Assembly: GCA_022425585.1 (NCBI GenBank)
Contig: JAKMFF010000304.1
Span: 1-16,843 of the forward strand
Origin: Candidatus Poseidoniaceae archaeon
Lineage (GTDB): Archaea; Thermoplasmatota; Poseidoniia; Poseidoniales; Poseidoniaceae
DNA length: 16,843 nucleotides
Direction of reading: 5' to 3'
A model generated the notes under the pieces. It did not search any database. It worked only from the letters and a program-made list of their open reading frames with translations, and had not been told where the DNA came from. Position numbers and translations under genes: made by a program. This document shows, piece by piece, positions 16,229 through 16,843 of the stretch (its first letter is position 1; each line of letters opens with the position of its first letter).

Positions 16229-16843
16229 TCAAACGAATGGAATTGAAGTCGTTGCATGACTTTGTAGATTAACAATGGTTAGAATACATGGTTTAGGTTG
16301 GAAACCAAGCATTCTTTGATACGAGGTTTGATCTTGCCAAGTGCTTGAACATACCAGTGTTGTGCCCTTGAAATCAACACATGCATGACCATGAACGTGC
16401 CCAGTGACAAATATGTCTGGGACTTCATTGATAACTAAACCATCTTCAGGTTCTGGAGAAAGTGGTGTTTTGCCCCCCCATTGGGGCGCTAAATGTCTTC
16501 TTCTTAGCATCTGGCGCATAGCTTCTATTGGATCTGCGTATGTTACAGTCTTAAGTCCAGCAACGAAATCATCAATTGATTTTCCATGGTATGACAATAC
16601 TCGTACTCCATGTAATGAAAAATCACAAGGATTGCCAACAAAGGTTGTAGTATTGTAATCCTGTTGAATATCTTTCTCAAATGTCGGCTGCGGTTCTGCT
16701 GGCCTCACCGCGTCGTGATTACCCGGCAACATTACGCACTCAACCCAATCAGGTAATAATTCGAGTAATTTAGCAAATTCGGAGTATTGTTTGTATAAGT
16801 CTGGAATCAGTAATTCCTTATCTTGACCAGGATAAATTCCTAC
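16229..16843 (-). CDS. DNA polymerase D (archaeal Pol II) small subunit DP1, C-terminal part
   Basis: A minus-strand gene entering from the right edge; 204 residues are visible, and the ATG at 16730-16732 is internal. Upstream residues VGIYPGQDKELLIPDLY and then MLPGNHDAVRPAEPQP are the signature of the DP1 calcineurin-like phosphoesterase domain. Further conserved pieces are LSYHGKSIDD, RRRHLAPQWGGKTP, VPDIFVTGHVHGH and TWQDQT. GNHD, YHG and GHVHGH supply metal and active-site residues of the Mre11-like 3'-5' exonuclease. DP1 pairs with the large catalytic subunit DP2 as the replicative polymerase of euryarchaea and acts in proofreading. The N-terminal part, including the OB-fold and its promoter, lies outside the window. 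The usual GTWQ motif reads STWQ here. The stop abuts that of the convergent HAD gene. Confidence 0.92.
   Translation of the reverse strand, partial: VGIYPGQDKELLIPDLYKQYSEFAKLLELLPDWVECVMLPGNHDAVRPAEPQPTFEKDIQQDYNTTTFVGNPCDFSLHGVRVLSYHGKSIDDFVAGLKTVTYADPIEAMRQMLRRRHLAPQWGGKTPLSPEPEDGLVINEVPDIFVTGHVHGHACVDFKGTTLVCSSTWQDQTSYQRMLGFQPKPCILTIVNLQSHATTSIPFV

Noticed and set aside
15760..16275. 171-codon minus-strand open frame across the HAD gene
   Set aside because: Antisense to a HAD gene with all four motifs, and it overlaps the PolD gene in another frame.
16404..16658. 84-codon plus-strand open frame opposite the PolD gene
   Set aside because: Shadow of well-conserved DP1 coding sequence.
1..16843. 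CRISPR array, tRNA, rRNA or insertion sequence
   Set aside because: No regularly spaced direct repeats, no tRNA- or rRNA-like stretch and no transposase or terminal inverted repeats were seen on either strand by reading.

Overview
The window reads as a fragment of a planktonic euryarchaeal genome, most likely Marine Group II (Candidatus Poseidoniales). The domain-level support is an archaeal DNA polymerase D small subunit on the minus strand and an archaeal type IV pilin N-terminal segment (SAVSPVIATILMVAIT). The placement in Marine Group II is inference from the style of the giant secreted protein: AT-leaning, rich in Asp/Asn/Thr/Ser/Gly, poor in Lys/Arg, with parallel beta-helix and VNDAP-type repeats. 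No rRNA, tRNA, CRISPR array or insertion sequence is visible.

Layout. (1) Positions 1 to 15409 belong to one giant surface-protein gene whose true start lies left of the window. The first ~150 bases encode it in one frame; a one-base frame change then moves it into the frame that stays open for about 15.2 kb (5076 codons from the first ATG). From N- to C-terminus the product has an FPVVIDP-motif region, Ig-like and nidogen-like beta-sandwiches, five modules carrying GDG-type loops of the D-x-YGDG-x-NG kind, a very long right-handed parallel beta-helix interrupted by an aromatic-rich jelly-roll and a GDG module pair, a CBM9/DOMON-like domain, three cadherin-like modules, a stalk, a transmembrane anchor and an acidic tail. 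The same frame then continues without a stop into a complete type IV pilin. (2) A 141-base spacer holds a strong 36-base hairpin and weak dyad and direct repeats. (3) A HAD-family phosphatase of the phosphoserine phosphatase-like type follows on the plus strand. (4) The 3' part of the PolD small subunit gene comes in on the minus strand; its stop codon directly abuts the HAD stop.

How they work together. The giant protein is probably a cell-surface adhesin or particle-attachment protein. The in-frame pilin at its C-terminus is the most interesting feature. The predicted topology (outside, TM1, cytoplasmic acidic linker, TM2, outside) would place the pilin processing site on the cytoplasmic face, where archaeal prepilin peptidases act. 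The giant adhesin and the pilin could therefore be made as one polyprotein, or the pilin could be translated from an internal start. The HAD phosphatase and PolD genes are housekeeping genes with no obvious functional link to the surface gene.
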